From Kitasatospora viridis (GTDB lineage: Bacteria > Actinomycetota > Actinomycetes > Streptomycetales > Streptomycetaceae), in contig NZ_VIWT01000001.1 in NCBI RefSeq assembly GCF_007829815.1, positions 868,001 to 932,000 on the forward strand: a DNA stretch of 64,000 nt, written 5' to 3'. The position numbers and the translations under genes were made by a program. Shown piece after piece: positions 63,501 through 64,000 of the stretch. Under the pieces are notes generated by a model. It did not search any database and was not told where the DNA came from. It was given only the letters and a program-made list of their open reading frames with translations. Positions within the stretch are counted from its first letter, which is position 1, and every line of letters starts with the position of its first letter.

Positions 63501-64000
63501 TGCCCGAGGAGGACCTGTCCGCCCTGCCCGCCGACCGGGCCCGGGCCGCGGCCGAGGAGTCGGCGGCGCGGGAGGCCCGACTGCCGTTCCGGCTGGACCG
63601 CGGGCCGCTGATCCGCGCCCGGCTGCTGCGGGTCGGCGCGGACGAGCACCTGCTCTCCCTCGTGCTGCACCACGCCGCCGCCGACGCCGAGTCGTTCCGG
63701 GTCCTGCTCGCCGAGCTCGGCGAGCTGTACGGGGCCCGCGGCGACGGGCGGCCGCCCGCCCTGGCCGCACTGCCGGTCCAGTACGCCGACTACGCCCACT
63801 GGCAACGGCAGCGCGCTGCCGCCGTCGAGGAGCTGGACCTGGGCTACTGGCGGGACCGGTTGCGCGACCTGCCCGCGCTGGAGCTGCCGCTCGACCGGCC
63901 GCGACCGCGGGTGCGCAGCGGAGCCGGCGGGCGGCTGACCGCCGACCTGCTGGACGCGGCGGACACCGCCCGGCTGGACGGGCTGGCGCAGGCCCACGGC
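57524..64000 (+). CDS. Non-ribosomal peptide synthetase, partial: (C)-A-PCP-C-A-PCP-C...
   Basis: At least 2159 residues, open to the window end. Residues 1-240 resemble only the C-terminal half of a condensation domain and lack HHxxxDG. A1 (about 245-715) has YTSGSTG, GYGTTET, YRTGDLA and ASGKVDL; PCP1 has Ser801 (GGDSI). C2 (about 865-1290) has HHMVADG with His993. A2 (about 1310-1790) has HTSGSTG, CYGPTES and SPNGKVD; PCP2 has Ser1857 (GGNSY). C3 (from about 1905) has HHAAADA with His2050, then the window ends. A-domain pocket residues keep the Asp expected for alpha-amino acids (FDVSVFEI, FDPSNLEI), but the substrates are not assignable by me. ATG at 57524 has only a weak AGAAAGCGG ribosome site. 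Confidence 0.93.
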   Translation, partial: MPPEIPLEDRRARFLNRIRAAARRAGQGGPAGAPPVAAQALPTALPRAMAHGPAGTPLRRTVVHHIGEDALKAVRDCAARTVAPADSVVLAALLACVAQYCAEPDLLVAVRDGDGALRQLALTVDPTRSMTELVRTVHRALTGIRSADTRLPDPANAPILVRLDPDQDLAAETVGDVHLGLTAAGAVTAGYDPDRHETELVEGLLQGTGALLEAVLATPDLPLVALRTLSGAALRKVTEEPNRTARPRPADTLTAAFDRARERFADRTALVDAAGTLSYRQTAAAAALLGRRLRDAVGVTPEDLVAVYVTRADKRWVVGCLGALHAGAAWLPIDPAVPPARLAALLRDAGVVAVVTDAALRGRVPAGDWRVVDLDDPAGTPDTAPALDAADLAPAPTDPRGLAYAMYTSGSTGAPKAVLVEHDSAVNFVESLQRLFELTPDDRMLQYASPGFDVSVFEIFCALLSGASLHMIGDDERRSVGGLTAALDEGGITVAELPPALLELLDPDRVPLLRLVSVGGEPFSGRLTTRWSRDRRFVNGYGTTETTIGVIYKECTGLWRSAPPIGRPVDNHQAYVLDEDLRPVPPGAVGELFVGGAGVARGYLGQAARTAERFLPDPFRPGGRLYRTGDLARWSAEGDIVFLGRRDRQVKVRGQRVELGEIEAALTGLPEVSAAVVADVDTVLVGYLVAADGLRPDLDAVRRRLSDRLPSYMVPTLLVEVEQIPITASGKVDLAALAAHRPAGPAPAARQPGSAAADGPAGATGLAHRIAADGFAAVLPGAQLGAQLGGDTNFFTSGGDSIRAIRLLAWVREAFAVEVPMSRFFRDPTPEALARMIEGLRSSGARATAGGPLGTPELGGDEDAPLSSSQQRLWFLDQLQPGDASYNVVEVFRLSGELDSDALRRALHALVERHEILRTRYVASAGVPRQVVDPEPTAQLELRDLTGAPGADLDALLAAEAAEPFDLSGGPLIRVTLIRRGPREHVLAWVIHHMVADGRSTEVLLSELSVLYGSFRRGLPGDLPPVALRFRDYARWQRAALGDLAHQQGLAYWRRQLAGAPARLELPTDRPRPAQPSTRGGSLYFDLPSGTAADLAAFGGRTGVTPFMTLLTAFLALLSRYGRDKDVVVGTPFANRTRREVEDLVGFLVNTVPIRADCSGDPTFAALLRQVAETSLAAGDHSEVPFEDLVSELGVARELGVNPLVQVLFQVIDAPEEQLSLDGIETAKIPMEEQAAAFDLVLELRMNRQGQLGGRINYSVDLFDRETVARLAEHYHRLLRSALDTPDGRLSELDMLGQEERHRLLETFNSTVTTPVDTITAVVERQARARGGAIAVTDPAGQLTYAELNERANRLARHLIELGVGRDTLVALCLPPGTELVVTMLAVLKAQGGYLPLDPDHPADRIRLLLDGCGVDIAVGRRSAWQHLPVGLRRFVDLDEERAAIDARPAGDPPGADPQDIAYVLHTSGSTGRPKGVAVPHRALVRLVLGADRSPVGPDDTFLLVHPTTFDPSNLEIWLPLAHGAALVIPPRRPVDPVELGELIRTHGVTVLWLSATMTQMTVDIDPQLLAGVRQLGIGGQAPSVPHLRRLLDELPGLRLLNCYGPTESTTNTTVHHVAAAPAEDTTAIPLGRPVGDTRVYVVGVHGETVPVGVPGELWIGGRGLARGYLHAPARTAERFVPDPFGPAGERVYRSGDLVRWLPDGTLDFLGRDDDQVKIRGYRIELGEVATAIRRLPGVRDAHVLRHGDGAAAELAAYVVPDAAAVDVDDLFHRLREQLPGYLVPATITPLPALPVSPNGKVDRARLPEPRRQPARDGGGRPPGTELEQAVHSAWTEVLGRDGFGVDEDFFAVGGNSYQAAQVVARLRAALGTELTVRMLFEHPSVADLAAALTAAPAADDDGDTPLRRRPDGGPAPLSVDQQRLWFLDQLHPGSADYNVPMSLWLHGPLDPGALRSALAEVVRRHEVLRTRFVLDEDRLPVQLVEPGGEFELPEEDLSALPADRARAAAEESAAREARLPFRLDRGPLIRARLLRVGADEHLLSLVLHHAAADAESFRVLLAELGELYGARGDGRPPALAALPVQYADYAHWQRQRAAAVEELDLGYWRDRLRDLPALELPLDRPRPRVRSGAGGRLTADLLDAADTARLDGLAQAHG

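Noticed and set aside
57434..63997. A 2187-codon open frame antisense to the NRPS
   Set aside because: Low-complexity shadow of the NRPS, whose own frame shows full A, PCP and C domain motifs.

Overview
The window is very GC-rich (about 70-75% by eye), uses GTG starts and ATGA/TGATG gene overlaps freely, and has almost no non-coding space. This points to an actinomycete of the Streptomyces/Kitasatospora type. All 64 kb look like specialised metabolism: four kinds of assembly logic (iterative type I PKS, type II PKS, prenyl-naphthoate terpenoid, NRPS) lie side by side, with a complete pqqABCDE cofactor operon among them. Both ends of the window cut genes (a P450 on the left, an NRPS on the right).

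Layout. (A) 1-3355, minus strand: GNAT-like protein, medium-chain reductase, SDR, truncated P450, overlapping in series. (B) 3592-18886, plus strand: a 1738-aa iterative type I PKS of the 6-methylsalicylate type (KS-AT-DH-KR-ACP), an aryl-acid AMP ligase, a 14-TM exporter, a GT39-type membrane glycosyltransferase, an acyltransferase-3 protein, a seven-repeat RCC1 propeller, an O-methyltransferase and an erythromycin-esterase-like protein lacking expected active-site residues; a perfect 21-bp hairpin closes the run. (C) 18949-27454, minus strand: pqqA-B-C-D-E, a secreted PQQ beta-propeller protein, an orphan LuxR-type response regulator, a cupin, and a thiamine-dependent E1 beta/alpha pair without E2/E3. 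(D) 27647-41629, plus strand: a type II aromatic PKS (KS-alpha, KS-beta, ACP, aromatase-cupin fusion, TcmI-like and SchA/CurD-like cyclases, ABM monooxygenase, SnoaL-like proteins, flavin monooxygenase) with a second secreted PQQ propeller and several tailoring oxidoreductases.

(E) 41659-52134, minus strand: three futalosine-pathway genes (mqnC, mqnA, mqnE) directly continued by a PhzS-like flavin hydroxylase, P450, polyprenyl diphosphate synthase, MenA-like prenyltransferase, UbiG-like methyltransferase and a squalene-hopene-type class II cyclase with a DCDD motif. Together they read as a pathway to a cyclised polyprenyl-naphthoate meroterpenoid that borrows menaquinone chemistry. A divergent flavin monooxygenase (52222-53439) follows. 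(F) 53539-64000: an MFS exporter and a B12-binding radical SAM protein (minus), then a free-standing carrier protein and an NRPS (plus) that leaves the window.

How the parts may work together (inference). The type I PKS would make a 6-MSA-like acid that the ligase activates. The type II PKS would make a multi-ring aromatic core. The in-cluster PQQ pathway would supply two exported quinoproteins that could oxidise a product outside the cell. Region E could be an independent meroterpenoid cluster, and region F the start of an NRPS cluster; whether A-F is one superhybrid or three or four adjacent clusters cannot be settled from the sequence alone.
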